Source: Acidobacteriota bacterium
GTDB lineage: Bacteria; Acidobacteriota; Blastocatellia; Pyrinomonadales; Pyrinomonadaceae
Length of the DNA stretch: 64,000 nucleotides
Direction of reading: 5' to 3'
NCBI GenBank assembly: GCA_003223025.1
Contig: QHXR01000004.1
Coordinates: 1-64,000 of the forward strand
The translations under genes and the position numbers were made by a program. Positions 34,375 through 42,512 of the stretch are shown piece after piece (within the stretch, counting starts at the first letter, position 1; each line of letters opens with the position of its first letter). The notes under the pieces are model-generated. The model worked only from the letters and a program-made list of their open reading frames with translations. It did not search any database and was not told the origin of the DNA.

Positions 34375-35508
34375 TCATCTGCCGTCGCGAACGAGTCTGA
34401 AGCCGAGGTGATTAGTTCCGGTGTCGGCAGCTTCCTTGCCACGGCCGCCGGGCATGTATCGCGAGCAATATTGATCGGTGCAAAGAAACGATCCGCCTTT
34501 TGTGACACGCTTCGCGACGCCCGGCTCGTTCGGGTCGGAACTATCGGCCGGACCGGTCGGATTCTTAGCGATCGCTTGCGACGAGAAAGTCTGATAGTAA
34601 TCCGCCCTGTACCAATCGGAACACCATTCCCAAACATTTCCGGCGACGTCGAAAAGGCCGAAGTCGTTCGGCTCGAAACTCCCGACCGGTGCCGACGCGG
34701 CGAAGCCGTCTTCCGCCGTGTTCTTGTTTGGAAAGTTTCCTTGAAAACTGTTGGCCTTAAATTTTCCTTCGGGCTTGAAATCGTCGCCCCAAACATATTT
34801 CTTTCGATCGAGTCCGCCGCGTGCTGCCCATTCGAATTCCGCTTCGGTCGGCAGACGCTTCCCTATCCACTTCGCGTATGCCATCGCGTCATCGTACGCG
34901 ATGTGGACAACGGGATGATTTTCGCGACCCTTAAGATCGCTCTCGGGACCTTCGGGACGACGCCAGTTCGCTCCGGCTTTGTACGCCCACCACTGCATGT
35001 AATCGTTGAGCGGCACCGCATCTTTCGGCGGAGTGAAAACGATGGATCCGGCAACTAGTTTCTCCGGCGGCACGCCGGGAAAATCTTCCGCTCTCGGTTT
35101 TCGCTCGGCGAGCGTGACGTATCCGGTCGCGTCGACGAATTTCGCAAACTGCGCATTCGTCACTTCCGTCTTGTCCATCCAGAATCCGTTCAGCGCAACG
35201 CGGTGGATCGGACGAGCATCGGTAAACATCTCTTCATCGCTGCCCATCGAAAACTCGCCCGCCGGAATCCAAACCATTCCGTCCGGCGCCGATCCCGTCG
35301 GTTGTGTTTTATCGATGACGGGCGGCTCACCGGCTCGTGGAGATCCGTTGCCATGCATCATTCCGGCTTTCTTCGCATTCGCCATTCCCAGGTCGCAGCT
35401 CGCCGGATCCGACTCGGCGGGATTCAAGAAATAACCCCGAACCATCCAGGTTGCGAGGCTAACGACCCCGACAATTGCGAAAATCAATATGAGTTTTCTA
35501 AGAGACAT
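34375..35508 (-). CDS. Formylglycine-generating enzyme (SUMF1/FGE family), membrane-anchored
   Basis: The 377-residue protein has an N-terminal anchor (LILIFAIVGVVSLATWMV), a short linker and a complete FGE-sulfatase domain: MVWIPAGEFSMGSDE, FWMDKTEVTNAQFAKFVDATGY, RLPTEAEFEWAARGG, GNVWEWCSDWY, and the copper-binding/catalytic pair in KGGSFLCTDQYCSRY (Cys near 343 and 348), ending GFRLVRD. FGE oxidises the Cys of CxPxR in sulfatases to formylglycine. The lipoprotein sulfatase at 30258-32639 carries that motif, so it is the likely client. The anchor suggests activity at the periplasmic face. Confidence 0.93.
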   Translation of the reverse strand: MSLRKLILIFAIVGVVSLATWMVRGYFLNPAESDPASCDLGMANAKKAGMMHGNGSPRAGEPPVIDKTQPTGSAPDGMVWIPAGEFSMGSDEEMFTDARPIHRVALNGFWMDKTEVTNAQFAKFVDATGYVTLAERKPRAEDFPGVPPEKLVAGSIVFTPPKDAVPLNDYMQWWAYKAGANWRRPEGPESDLKGRENHPVVHIAYDDAMAYAKWIGKRLPTEAEFEWAARGGLDRKKYVWGDDFKPEGKFKANSFQGNFPNKNTAEDGFAASAPVGSFEPNDFGLFDVAGNVWEWCSDWYRADYYQTFSSQAIAKNPTGPADSSDPNEPGVAKRVTKGGSFLCTDQYCSRYMPGGRGKEAADTGTNHLGFRLVRDGR

Positions 35509-35530
35509 TCTTTCGATCCGAAATTATAAA

Positions 35531-36253
35531 TTACCTTTTCCCGAAAAACAGGTTGAAGTTCACGCCCAAAGCATTCACGTCCGCGAAGCTGCACGTATCG
35601 CAATTCTTCCGCTGGTAGTTAAGATCGAGCATCGCACGTCGGCGAACGATCGTTAACTCGACACCGCCGGACAACACATTGCGATTCCACGATCCGGTTC
35701 CCTTTGTCCAGATGATCTCACCCGTCGCGTACGGCAATATTCGAACCTTTCCGATTCGTATTTTATGTTCAAGCCTCATTCGGTTACGGAACCAAAAGTC
35801 TTTCTCGCCTTCTGTCCAACGAAGTTCGAAACGCGTTCGATTGTGAATCAGAAATCGTCCGGGCAAATTATAACGCGGCGTAACGTCGAACATAACCTTA
35901 TGTCCGATCGATGTCGTCGAATCGCCGAAACTTTTCGTGAGCTCATAATTCGCCGCGAAGCTCAGCATGTAATTTCTTTCGTTGCTGTGCTCGTCATCGT
36001 CGAAGAGCGCATTTCGAACGAACGGTTTTACTCGATAGATGAACGTCGCGGTAGTCTCAAGCGTCTTTTCCGGAGTGAGGTCGCTTGTTTCCTTACGAAT
36101 GGCCCACACCAAACCGATCTTTCTGATCGGGTCATAATTCAGAGTGAACTCCGGCCAGACCTCGTTAGCTCCCTCCGAAGGCGTTTGCGAGAGCATGCTC
36201 GCCGGACCGACCAGCAGGAGGACAACAGATAACAGAAAAATACGTCTTGCCAT
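35531..36253 (-). CDS. DUF2490-like outer-membrane barrel (copy A)
   Basis: The 240-residue protein has a signal peptide (IFLLSVVLLLVGPASMLSQ) followed by strand-rich sequence: NEVWPEFTLNYDPIRKIGLVWAIRKE, ATFIYRVKPFVRNALFDDDEHSNERNY, RFELRW, FWFRNRMRLEHKIRIGK. It ends NCDTCSFADVNALGVNFNLFFGKR. The pattern fits DUF2490-type barrels. Its upstream neighbour at 36295-37023 is a close paralogue, including the CDTC pair and the LFFGKR end. It lies 23 nt upstream of FGE in a leftward gene string. Function is unknown. Confidence 0.82.
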   Translation of the reverse strand: MARRIFLLSVVLLLVGPASMLSQTPSEGANEVWPEFTLNYDPIRKIGLVWAIRKETSDLTPEKTLETTATFIYRVKPFVRNALFDDDEHSNERNYMLSFAANYELTKSFGDSTTSIGHKVMFDVTPRYNLPGRFLIHNRTRFELRWTEGEKDFWFRNRMRLEHKIRIGKVRILPYATGEIIWTKGTGSWNRNVLSGGVELTIVRRRAMLDLNYQRKNCDTCSFADVNALGVNFNLFFGKR

Positions 36254-36294
36254 TTACATCTCAAATGTGAGAGAAGTGTTCGTCACAACAAAGC

Positions 36295-37023
36295 TCACCT
36301 CTTCCCAAAAAAGAGATGTAAGTTCATCCCGATCGCGTTCACGTCGGCAAAGTCACATGTGTCGCAATTCTTGCGGAGATAGTAAAAGTCCAACCTCGCC
36401 CGCTTTCGCACCAATGCGATCTCCGTACCCGCCGAAAGCAAATTGCGGTTCCACGAATTTGCCTGCCATCCCCAGATCGGTTCGACATACGCGAACGGAG
36501 AGAAACGGAATTTCTTGATCTGAAATCTCTTTTCGAATCTCACGCGGTCGCGGAACCAGTAGTCGCGCGAACCGTCGCCACGAAAGCGAATTTCTAGTCG
36601 TAATCGATTTTCGATCAAGATGCCGCCGCGAATCTTGTAACGCGGAGTCGCATCCAGCATGATCCTGTTTTCATTCCGGAGCGTGTTGCCGAAACTACGG
36701 CTGTACTCCCAATTCGCCGCGAGACTTAAAGCGTATTTCTTCTCGTTGTCATTCTCGTCATCGTTGAAAAGCATGTTGCGGACGAGCGGACGAATGCGGT
36801 AGATGATGGTCGCGGTTGTCTCAACTGTTTTGTCCGGCGTGTCTTCGTTCCTTTCTTTCCTGACTGCGAGCATCAGCCGGATCTTTTCGATGGGATCGTA
36901 GTTGACCGTGAACTCCGGCCAAACTTCGGTCGGACTTCCGGAACTCTGGGACAAGACGTTTTCAGCGCACGCCAGAACCAGAACAAGCGGCAACAAGGCG
37001 ATAATTCTTTGCATTGCGCTCAT
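36295..37023 (-). CDS. DUF2490-like outer-membrane barrel (copy B)
   Basis: The 242-residue paralogue of the next gene downstream (41-nt gap): EVWPEFTVNYDPIEKIRLMLAVRKERNEDTPDKTVETTATIIYRIRPLVRN matches copy A almost position by position, as does the end NCDTCDFADVNAIGMNLHLFFGKR. A signal peptide (IIALLPLVLVLACAENVLS) is present; the embedded Cys lacks a proper lipobox. A tandem duplication is the simplest origin. The start could also be the Met at 37014. Confidence 0.82.
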   Translation of the reverse strand: MSAMQRIIALLPLVLVLACAENVLSQSSGSPTEVWPEFTVNYDPIEKIRLMLAVRKERNEDTPDKTVETTATIIYRIRPLVRNMLFNDDENDNEKKYALSLAANWEYSRSFGNTLRNENRIMLDATPRYKIRGGILIENRLRLEIRFRGDGSRDYWFRDRVRFEKRFQIKKFRFSPFAYVEPIWGWQANSWNRNLLSAGTEIALVRKRARLDFYYLRKNCDTCDFADVNAIGMNLHLFFGKR

Positions 37024-37103
37024 CTCGTGAAGACAGACTGTCCAGTTTTTTCTTCGGGTGCGCGAGGCGAGCGGGAAGATTCTCGTCGCCTCGCGGTGTC
37101 TGA

Positions 37104-37601
37104 TCAGGGTTCCACGATAGGAATTCCGGCCGCGAGTTGGAGATCGATCAACAGTCCTATTCGCTTATCGATCTGGAAAAAGCGGGCCAGGTTCTTCCCT
37201 TTAAGTACCTTTACAAACTGAGGAATGTATCTCTGGCGCAGGCTCGTGAAGGAACTGTCGATGGCGAGCGACTTGTTATTCAGCGCGAGCGCCTGTCCAT
37301 CGGTGAGTTTGTCGATGTTCGCGGCGTACTCTTTTAGCAGCGTCAATCGATCGTTGTTGATCCTCTCATTTTCGGCGGCGTATCGATCATAGATCGGCCA
37401 GAACGCGGTGGCCTCGGTATCGGTCAGGGTTATGTTCGCCGCGATGAACTGTTTCTTTCCGGAGCGAAGATCCTTTCGAAGAAGACCGATGTACTTGTCA
37501 ACATCCGGCGTCGCTGCAGTTTCCTGCGCGAGCGTTTTATCGACAGACAAGAACACAACGATTAACAGACCGATCGTAAGTACGAGTATTTTCATTTTCA
37601 C
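37104..37601 (-). CDS. Secreted helical protein, Spy/CpxP-like layout
   Basis: The 165-residue protein has a signal peptide (ILVLTIGLLIVVFLSVDKTLA/QE) and a mature helical domain with ITLTDTEATAFWPIYDRYAAENERINNDRLTLLKEYAANIDKLTDGQALALNNK and SLRQRYIPQFVKVLKGKNLARFFQIDKR. The LTxxE...FWPIY and LRQRYIPxFxKVL patterns recall periplasmic Spy/CpxP-type proteins, but the LTxxQ motif is not exact. GAGGTG lies just before the ATG. It belongs to the leftward envelope string, 21 nt after the next upstream gene. Confidence 0.75.
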   Translation of the reverse strand: MKMKILVLTIGLLIVVFLSVDKTLAQETAATPDVDKYIGLLRKDLRSGKKQFIAANITLTDTEATAFWPIYDRYAAENERINNDRLTLLKEYAANIDKLTDGQALALNNKSLAIDSSFTSLRQRYIPQFVKVLKGKNLARFFQIDKRIGLLIDLQLAAGIPIVEP

Positions 37602-37622
37602 CTCTGATGATGTCGCGAATAT

Positions 37623-38198
37623 TTAGTCGTGAGCTTTTATGTTGAGGAGCTTCCACGGATTTCGAAACGTCTCGATCGAGAGCTCTTTCTCTTTGTCGAG
37701 CCTGAATTTCGCGATCGGCATGATGGTTCCGCTATTGCTATCTCGATCGCCTCTGATAATGATCTCGCCCATCGACAACGAGTAATCGATCGACCGTGTC
37801 GACGACCACGCCTCACGGAACCTGATCGGTCGATCGGTGACGAATCGAATCTTCCGACTGCCGTCCGGCAATATGAACTCGCGGATGTAGTTGACGTCGT
37901 AACCGATCGTGCCCGTGATCGAGATCCGCCCCTTGGAGGACATCTTGTCGACTGCGTTGGAAAGCCCTCTCGATCCACCGACGCGGAACGCGTCGATCAA
38001 TATCTTCTGATCGTCCGCGGTCGAGACCTCGTTGATGATAAAAGTCACGTTCACTATCTGGCCGAGCTGCTGAGCGGTTCCTTGAGCGACAGCCGTGATG
38101 TACTCGCGCCTGCGTTCCTGGCCGTGAGCCATCGCAACGGCTCCCATCAGAATTGCGGCGGCGCAAAGCGTTGTAATCAAGAATTGCTTGAAAGTCAT
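37623..38198 (-). CDS. Secreted protein of unknown function
   Basis: ATG 38198 with AGGAG 8 nt upstream gives 191 residues. A signal peptide (FLITTLCAAAILMGAVAMAHG/QE) precedes a beta-rich domain: AVAQGTAQQLGQIVNVTFIINEVSTADDQKILIDAF, RISITGTIGYDVNYIREF, RKIRFVTDRPIRFREAW, and a C-terminal FRLDKEKELSIETFRNPWKLLNIKA. No family is recognised; the overall plan resembles secreted proteins common in Acidobacteriota. It heads a leftward string (37623 down to 33131), with a dyad 71 bp upstream of its start. Confidence 0.78.
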   Translation of the reverse strand: MTFKQFLITTLCAAAILMGAVAMAHGQERRREYITAVAQGTAQQLGQIVNVTFIINEVSTADDQKILIDAFRVGGSRGLSNAVDKMSSKGRISITGTIGYDVNYIREFILPDGSRKIRFVTDRPIRFREAWSSTRSIDYSLSMGEIIIRGDRDSNSGTIMPIAKFRLDKEKELSIETFRNPWKLLNIKAHD

Positions 38199-38268
38199 AG
38201 TCGGTCTCCTACTGTCGTTTTATACAAGATACTGCTCCCAAAGTAGCAGGTCGCTAAATCCATTAGAC

Positions 38269-38284
38269 CTGTAAATTATTACAG
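38269..38284. promoter_or_regulatory. CTGT-N8-ACAG dyad (site 11)
   Basis: CTGTAAATTATTACAG, near-symmetric, lies 71 bp upstream of the 37623-38198 gene and ends next to the stop of the upstream barrel gene. Confidence 0.72.
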
Positions 38285-39160
38285 TCAGCGGACTCGAAAG
38301 ACTGTGAGCTTCAAGTTGTAGCCGCCGGTCCGGGCAGGACCGAACGGAATTTCCGGTTTTATCCAAAATCCGAACTTTCCTCGAACGATCCGTCCAACCT
38401 GAAAACCTGAGATGCCTGCCATTCGGCTCGTCTTCCAATCCCATGTGAGTTCCGTATTCGCGCCGACCCACCATTTGCGTGTGACCGGAACTATGACGTT
38501 CGGATCGACGAGAAAGTAATTAACATCCGGACGGCTGCTTTTGCCTGCAATGGAAAAGTAATTCTGGATCCGGATAAATGTGAGACGCTTTCGATTTTTG
38601 AAGTACCAAACCGGAATGATCGACGGAGCGAGAATAAGCTTGCCTCTGCCCAACAGGTCGTCCGTCGCGGTCGGCAAAACGATTCCCGTCCCGATGGCGG
38701 TAGCAAATCGTTTGGTGGCTTTGGGAATGTAAAGGATCTGGGCGTAGGTGTCACCCAGACCGATCTTCGTCGTCGTACCAACGTGAACGGTGTTAAGAGG
38801 AACATCGAGGCGGAGTAATAGCCCTTTCGCCCCGCCGCGATTCTGAAAGTTGCGGAACGAAAGTCTGTCCGCGCGAAATATCACCGTGTTCGCCCACGCA
38901 CCGTTTTTCAGGTCGCGGTACTCATTTCGGATGCTGAACACGATCGGTCGCGTAGGATCCTCCTCATTCTGCGCAGCCGCCGGCGGCGCCTGAGGAGTCG
39001 GCTCCGGAGTCGGCTCCGGACCGGTGCTTTGTTGTCCGTTGACATACAACCCGCTTGTGAGAAAAAAAAGAACGACAACGGCGGCCGATAGCAAGGTATT
39101 GGTGTAGTGCGGGAATAGTCCGGCCGCCCTTCTCAGTGGATTCATGGAGATTCCCGACAT
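38285..39160 (-). CDS. Outer-membrane beta-barrel protein, related to the 25693-26736 product
   Basis: ATG 39160 (GGAAG 8 nt upstream) gives about 291 residues; a TTG at 39175 and ATG 39145 are alternatives. A signal peptide (LLSAAVVVLFFLTSGLYVNG/QQ) is followed by a Pro/Glu/Thr linker (TGPEPTPEPTPQAPPAA) and a barrel: GAKGLLLRLDVPLNTVHVGTTTKIGLGDTYAQILYIPKA, IGTGIVLPTATDDLLGRGKLILAPSIIPVWYF and KWWVGANTELTWDW. The order of elements matches the other neuromedin-U-like barrel here. Substrate is unknown. A dyad lies 76 bp upstream. Confidence 0.8.
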   Translation of the reverse strand: MSGISMNPLRRAAGLFPHYTNTLLSAAVVVLFFLTSGLYVNGQQSTGPEPTPEPTPQAPPAAAQNEEDPTRPIVFSIRNEYRDLKNGAWANTVIFRADRLSFRNFQNRGGAKGLLLRLDVPLNTVHVGTTTKIGLGDTYAQILYIPKATKRFATAIGTGIVLPTATDDLLGRGKLILAPSIIPVWYFKNRKRLTFIRIQNYFSIAGKSSRPDVNYFLVDPNVIVPVTRKWWVGANTELTWDWKTSRMAGISGFQVGRIVRGKFGFWIKPEIPFGPARTGGYNLKLTVFRVR

Positions 39161-39235
39161 CGGATCAACTTCCAATTTTCACGATATGCGAAGTTGTCCT
39201 CGCCAAAGAATAGCGGGCAATTAAAAGGATTACGC

Positions 39236-39251
39236 CTGTATTTTTTAACAG
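39236..39251. promoter_or_regulatory. CTGT-N8-ACAG dyad (site 12)
   Basis: CTGTATTTTTTAACAG lies in a divergent gap, 76 bp upstream of the leftward barrel gene and 75 bp upstream of the rightward PsiE-family gene, so it could serve both. Confidence 0.68.
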
Positions 39252-39325
39252 TTTTGCGAATTGATTGGGCGATATAAATTTGGAGGGTACGTTTTTAAAT
39301 CCCGCGACAGCTTAGGAGGCGAACG

Positions 39326-39790
39326 ATGACCGAATCGATCATCAAGTTCTACAACCATTTCGAACGCACAGTTGTGCTTGCACTTCTATGCTTGCTAATG
39401 CTGGTCGTGATCTTTTCCACGCTCGGTTTTCTAGTAACGATCGTGTTGACGATGATCGACCGCGTCGGGTCATTCGAAGCGCATCTAACGCTTCCGATAC
39501 TGCACGAAGTCTTCGCAGGATTTCTGATGATCCTCATCGGACTCGAGCTGATGAAAACGATCGTCATGTATCTCGACGAGCATGTCATCCATGTCGAAGT
39601 CGTGATGTCCGTCGCTATGATCGCGATCGCCCGTCACGCTATCGATGTCGATTACAAAACCGCACCGCCGATGGCAATGGTCGGAATCGGGATCGTCATA
39701 ATCTCACTCGCGGTCGGTTACTACTGCTTCAAGAAAGCAGATCTTCTATCTCCACCCGGAAAGCACAAAGCCGTTGCCGAATCTGATTAA
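39326..39790 (+). CDS. PsiE-family (phosphate-starvation-inducible) membrane protein
   Basis: The 154-residue protein has four membrane helices: VVLALLCLLMLVVIFSTLGFLV, LPILHEVFAGFLMILIGLELMKTI, HVEVVMSVAMIAIARHAI and MVGIGIVIISLAVGYYCF. The HEVF...LIGLELMKTI and EVVMSVAMIAIARHAID blocks are characteristic of PsiE. AGGAGG lies 8 nt before the ATG. Function is unknown beyond phosphate-limitation induction in Escherichia coli. It diverges from the leftward barrel gene and shares the site-12 dyad. Confidence 0.88.
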   Translation: MTESIIKFYNHFERTVVLALLCLLMLVVIFSTLGFLVTIVLTMIDRVGSFEAHLTLPILHEVFAGFLMILIGLELMKTIVMYLDEHVIHVEVVMSVAMIAIARHAIDVDYKTAPPMAMVGIGIVIISLAVGYYCFKKADLLSPPGKHKAVAESD

Positions 39791-39943
39791 ACTCACTGCG
39801 GCAAAGCACGTAAAATCAAACATCCCGACAGCAGCGTCCGACGCCGCAAAAATTAATCTCGCGCAGTCGCTGCGAGGATTCCAGTTTCGCAATAGGTACT
39901 CCATGCGGGACGACATAATCCGAACCTAGACCGTCACATGGAC

Positions 39944-39974
39944 AAAAAAAGACGCCCGGATTGAACCGGGCGTC
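39944..39974 (-). terminator. Rho-independent terminator downstream of OmpA-family gene
   Basis: On the minus strand GACGCCCGG/CCGGGCGTC with a 6-nt loop is followed by seven T residues, about 70 nt after the leftward stop at 40044. Confidence 0.92.
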
Positions 39975-40043
39975 TAGCCTTAAATCCAAAGAAGTTGCCA
40001 GTCACGCTATTTCTTCTTCTGGAACTAAGGGTTCGAAAGGAGC

Positions 40044-41027
40044 TTATTCGTCTCCCGCAATACCTTTATTCTTCAAAAGATGGATCTCAACGCGTCGGTT
40101 CTGGGCGCGGCCTGCAGCGGTTTCGTTAGTCGCCACGGGTCTATCGACTCCGGCTCCGAACGGTTGGATCAAACGGGTAAGAGACATTCCGTGTGTTCCG
40201 ACCAAGTATCCGATCACGGCATTCGAACGTCTTTCACTCAGAGTTTTGTTCGCCGCGTTGTTTCCGGTTGAATCTGCAAAACCGACTATCGAAACCATCC
40301 AGCCTTTTCTGTCCTGCGTCTTTGCCCAGGCAGCGGCCTCATCGATGATCTTCCTTCCCTGAGGTCCGAGTGCATATCTTCCCGTCGCAAACGGCACGAC
40401 GATCACTTTGATCGTGTCGAATTCGTCAAGACCATTAATGCGGTTGTTCGCACGTTCAGCTTCGGTCATCGCCGCATCTGCTGTTCCCTGTGCTCTCGCA
40501 GCGGCAGCAGCATTCTCGTCGATCTGTCCGGCCATCTTTTTCGCGTTCTCTTCACCGGCAGCGATTCTTTCTTTATTCGCCGCGATGTTGTCTTTATTCG
40601 AACCGACCTGCGCTTCGACCGGCGCAAGTGCCGACTGAAGCGACTGAGCAGTTCTCAGGTCCGTTTCGTTAAAATTCACTTCGTCTGCGACCAAGTGGCC
40701 GTCGCCGTTGCCGTGGCCTTGGGCCTCGACACGAAGTCCGCGGAGCAAGTATGTCGATTCATAATTCTTGCCGCCTCGGAAGATTCCTTTCGTGTTCGAC
40801 TTTACTTCCGTTGCCGAAGTAAGTTCGACGGTATATGCCGATGTGCCGTCGAGTGTTGTCATAACAAACGAATCACCCGAGCGAGTGTTGATGATGCCGA
40901 GAACCTTGAATTTCTCTCCGTCGCCTACCGACTTCATCGATGCCTGTCCAAAAATGTTCATGCCAGCAAATGCCATTACAAGCACTGCTGCCGTTAGTGT
41001 TAGTTTTCTTCGAATGATGATGTCCAT
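40044..41027 (-). CDS. OmpA-family peptidoglycan-binding outer-membrane protein
   Basis: ATG 41027 with AAGGAG 7 nt upstream gives 327 residues. After a signal peptide (LTLTAAVLVMAFAGMNIFGQ) comes a beta-rich N-terminal domain (DGEKFKVLGIINTRSGDSFVMTTLDGTSAYTVEL), then an Ala-rich helical stretch of about 60 residues (NKDNIAANKERIAAGEENAKKMAGQIDENAAAAARAQ), then a C-terminal OmpA domain: VVPFATGRYALGPQGRKIIDEAA, GFADSTGNNAANKTLSERRSNAVIGYLV and AAGRAQNRRVEIHLL. The conserved Asp and Arg for diaminopimelate binding are present, so it tethers an outer structure to peptidoglycan. A dyad lies 108 bp upstream. Confidence 0.92.
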   Translation of the reverse strand: MDIIIRRKLTLTAAVLVMAFAGMNIFGQASMKSVGDGEKFKVLGIINTRSGDSFVMTTLDGTSAYTVELTSATEVKSNTKGIFRGGKNYESTYLLRGLRVEAQGHGNGDGHLVADEVNFNETDLRTAQSLQSALAPVEAQVGSNKDNIAANKERIAAGEENAKKMAGQIDENAAAAARAQGTADAAMTEAERANNRINGLDEFDTIKVIVVPFATGRYALGPQGRKIIDEAAAWAKTQDRKGWMVSIVGFADSTGNNAANKTLSERRSNAVIGYLVGTHGMSLTRLIQPFGAGVDRPVATNETAAGRAQNRRVEIHLLKNKGIAGDE

Positions 41028-41134
41028 CGCGTTGCTCCTTTTTTACCGGTCCAAACTCGAAAGCTCGGGACGCAGGTTTGTTCCTCCTGAGATTGATGCG
41101 ATGAAAGTTTAGGCTTTTAGCCGGAGGCGAGAAA

Positions 41135-41150
41135 CTGTCAGAATTAACAG
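41135..41150. promoter_or_regulatory. CTGT-N8-ACAG dyad (site 13)
   Basis: CTGTCAGAATTAACAG lies 108 bp upstream of the OmpA-family gene. It is the rightmost copy seen. Confidence 0.7.
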
Positions 41151-41240
41151 TTATTCAGTTTCGTTGAGAGGGCGCGTTTTGCGACTAAAAGTGGTTTTTC
41201 GCCGTGATGTCGGATCATTGCTCTGGTGTCTAAAAACGAG

Positions 41241-41266
41241 AAAGGCGACCGTTTCCGATCGCCTTT
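41241..41266 (-). terminator. Terminator-like hairpin after the small Pro-rich gene
   Basis: AAAGGCGA/TCGCCTTT stem with a 10-nt loop. On the minus strand it is followed by CTCGTTTTTAG. It starts 3 nt after the leftward stop. Confidence 0.75.
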
Positions 41267-41269
41267 TCT

Positions 41270-41500
41270 TTATCCGAGCTTATTTTCCGCTTGCGAAGAT
41301 ACCAGGTAAAAACTCATTCCGGGTTTCTTGGGTCTGTCATGACCGCCTTTCGGAGGATTATCCCGCGGCGGCTTTTCCTTTGGCTCCCTAACGGGCGGAA
41401 CCTTCGGCGGTCGCTTCTGATCGTCGTTCTGCGCCGAGACATTTAGCGCCAGGCCGATGACCACTACGAACATTAAAATTATTTCTTTCAGGCTCTTCAT
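41270..41500 (-). CDS. Small secreted proline/lysine-rich protein
   Basis: The 76-residue product has a signal peptide (IILMFVVVIGLALNVSA/QN) and a mature peptide of about 50 residues dominated by Pro, Lys, Arg and Asp (PPKVPPVREPKEKPPRDNPP). It is probably unstructured and cationic. AGGA lies 11 nt upstream of the ATG, and a terminator follows the stop, which supports it as a real small gene. No family is recognised. Confidence 0.72.
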   Translation of the reverse strand: MKSLKEIILMFVVVIGLALNVSAQNDDQKRPPKVPPVREPKEKPPRDNPPKGGHDRPKKPGMSFYLVSSQAENKLG

Positions 41501-41743
41501 TGATCTTAGTTTCCTTATTCCTCTTCTGTACGCAACGGGGAAGAAGGAAAGTGCGTCGCTTATCTTTAGGCAATCACGGTGCCACAGACCACTAAGACGC
41601 TTATCGCCCCATTACGGTTGGAAACTTGATTCATCGCAACCACAGATGCTTACACTTCTTTACGATTTCCGTTATTGTCATACGAAATCGTGAATTTCTC
41701 AATCAAAATCGCCCCGAATCAGAGACTAAGATAAGATAAAACC

Positions 41744-42505
41744 ATGGAAAGGACCCCAACGGGAACCGATCGAATGCGGTCGTTTCTGGTGCTCGCGGCG
41801 ACTATCGGAGTCATCGCATTTAACTGGCTTGCAGCTACCGGACGGCTCGGCAACGATACGGCCGCGATCTCGGATAAATATCCGACACTCATGACACCCG
41901 CCGGATATGCATTTTCGATCTGGGGGCTGATCTATGTCGGGATGATCGTCTTCAGCATCTATCAACTACTTGCGTCAAATCTCGCCCGATTTCGTGCAGT
42001 CCGCTCATTCTACATTTTCAGTTGTGCCCTCAACTGCGCCTGGCTTTACTTCTGGCATCGCGATCAGATCGCCGTCTGTTTCGTGATCATTCTGGCGCTC
42101 GCCGCGACTCTATTCCTGATCTCAAATCATCTCAAGGATCCCGAATCGCTAAGCGATACGTGGGCTGCGAAAGAGCCGTTCGGGCTGTACTTCGGCTGGG
42201 TAACTGCCGCCGCGATCGTGAACTTCGCAGTCATGCTCAAGTTTCTGCATATCGACTTTTCACCGGGAGCGGAAGATCTCTTCGCGGTCGCGCTCGTTGT
42301 CCTCGCGGCGACGATTGCAATTGTCGTGCGGTACAAGCTCACGACCTATCTCTTCCCGATGGCGGTCGCGTGGGCACTGACGGCGATAGCGGTGAAGCAG
42401 AGCGGCCACACGATGATCGTCACGGCCGCGGCATTCGGCGTAATTGCATGTCTGATAGCAGCGATCAGCTTCGTCATGAATCTTCGATCGTCGCTGAATC
42501 CTTAG
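41744..42505 (+). CDS. TspO-like tryptophan-rich membrane protein
   Basis: The 253-residue protein has seven or so hydrophobic segments. Its N-terminal half matches TspO/MBR-like proteins: DKYPTLMTPAGYAFSIWGLIYVGMIVFSIYQL, then a second region with WLYFWHRDQIAVCF and a Trp-containing FGLYFGWVTAAAIVNF. The size exceeds classical TspO (about 160 residues), placing it in the longer tryptophan-rich sensory protein group. Ligand is unknown. Its stop is 7 nt before the aroDE start, so the two are probably co-transcribed. Confidence 0.82.
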   Translation: MERTPTGTDRMRSFLVLAATIGVIAFNWLAATGRLGNDTAAISDKYPTLMTPAGYAFSIWGLIYVGMIVFSIYQLLASNLARFRAVRSFYIFSCALNCAWLYFWHRDQIAVCFVIILALAATLFLISNHLKDPESLSDTWAAKEPFGLYFGWVTAAAIVNFAVMLKFLHIDFSPGAEDLFAVALVVLAATIAIVVRYKLTTYLFPMAVAWALTAIAVKQSGHTMIVTAAAFGVIACLIAAISFVMNLRSSLNP

Positions 42506-42512
42506 ACGAGTT

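Noticed and set aside
14405-41150. CTGT-N8-ACAG dyads as LexA SOS boxes
   Set aside because: The half-sites match enterobacterial LexA, but the centres are A/T runs rather than alternating AT and the neighbouring genes are envelope functions, with no DNA-repair gene or lexA in the window.
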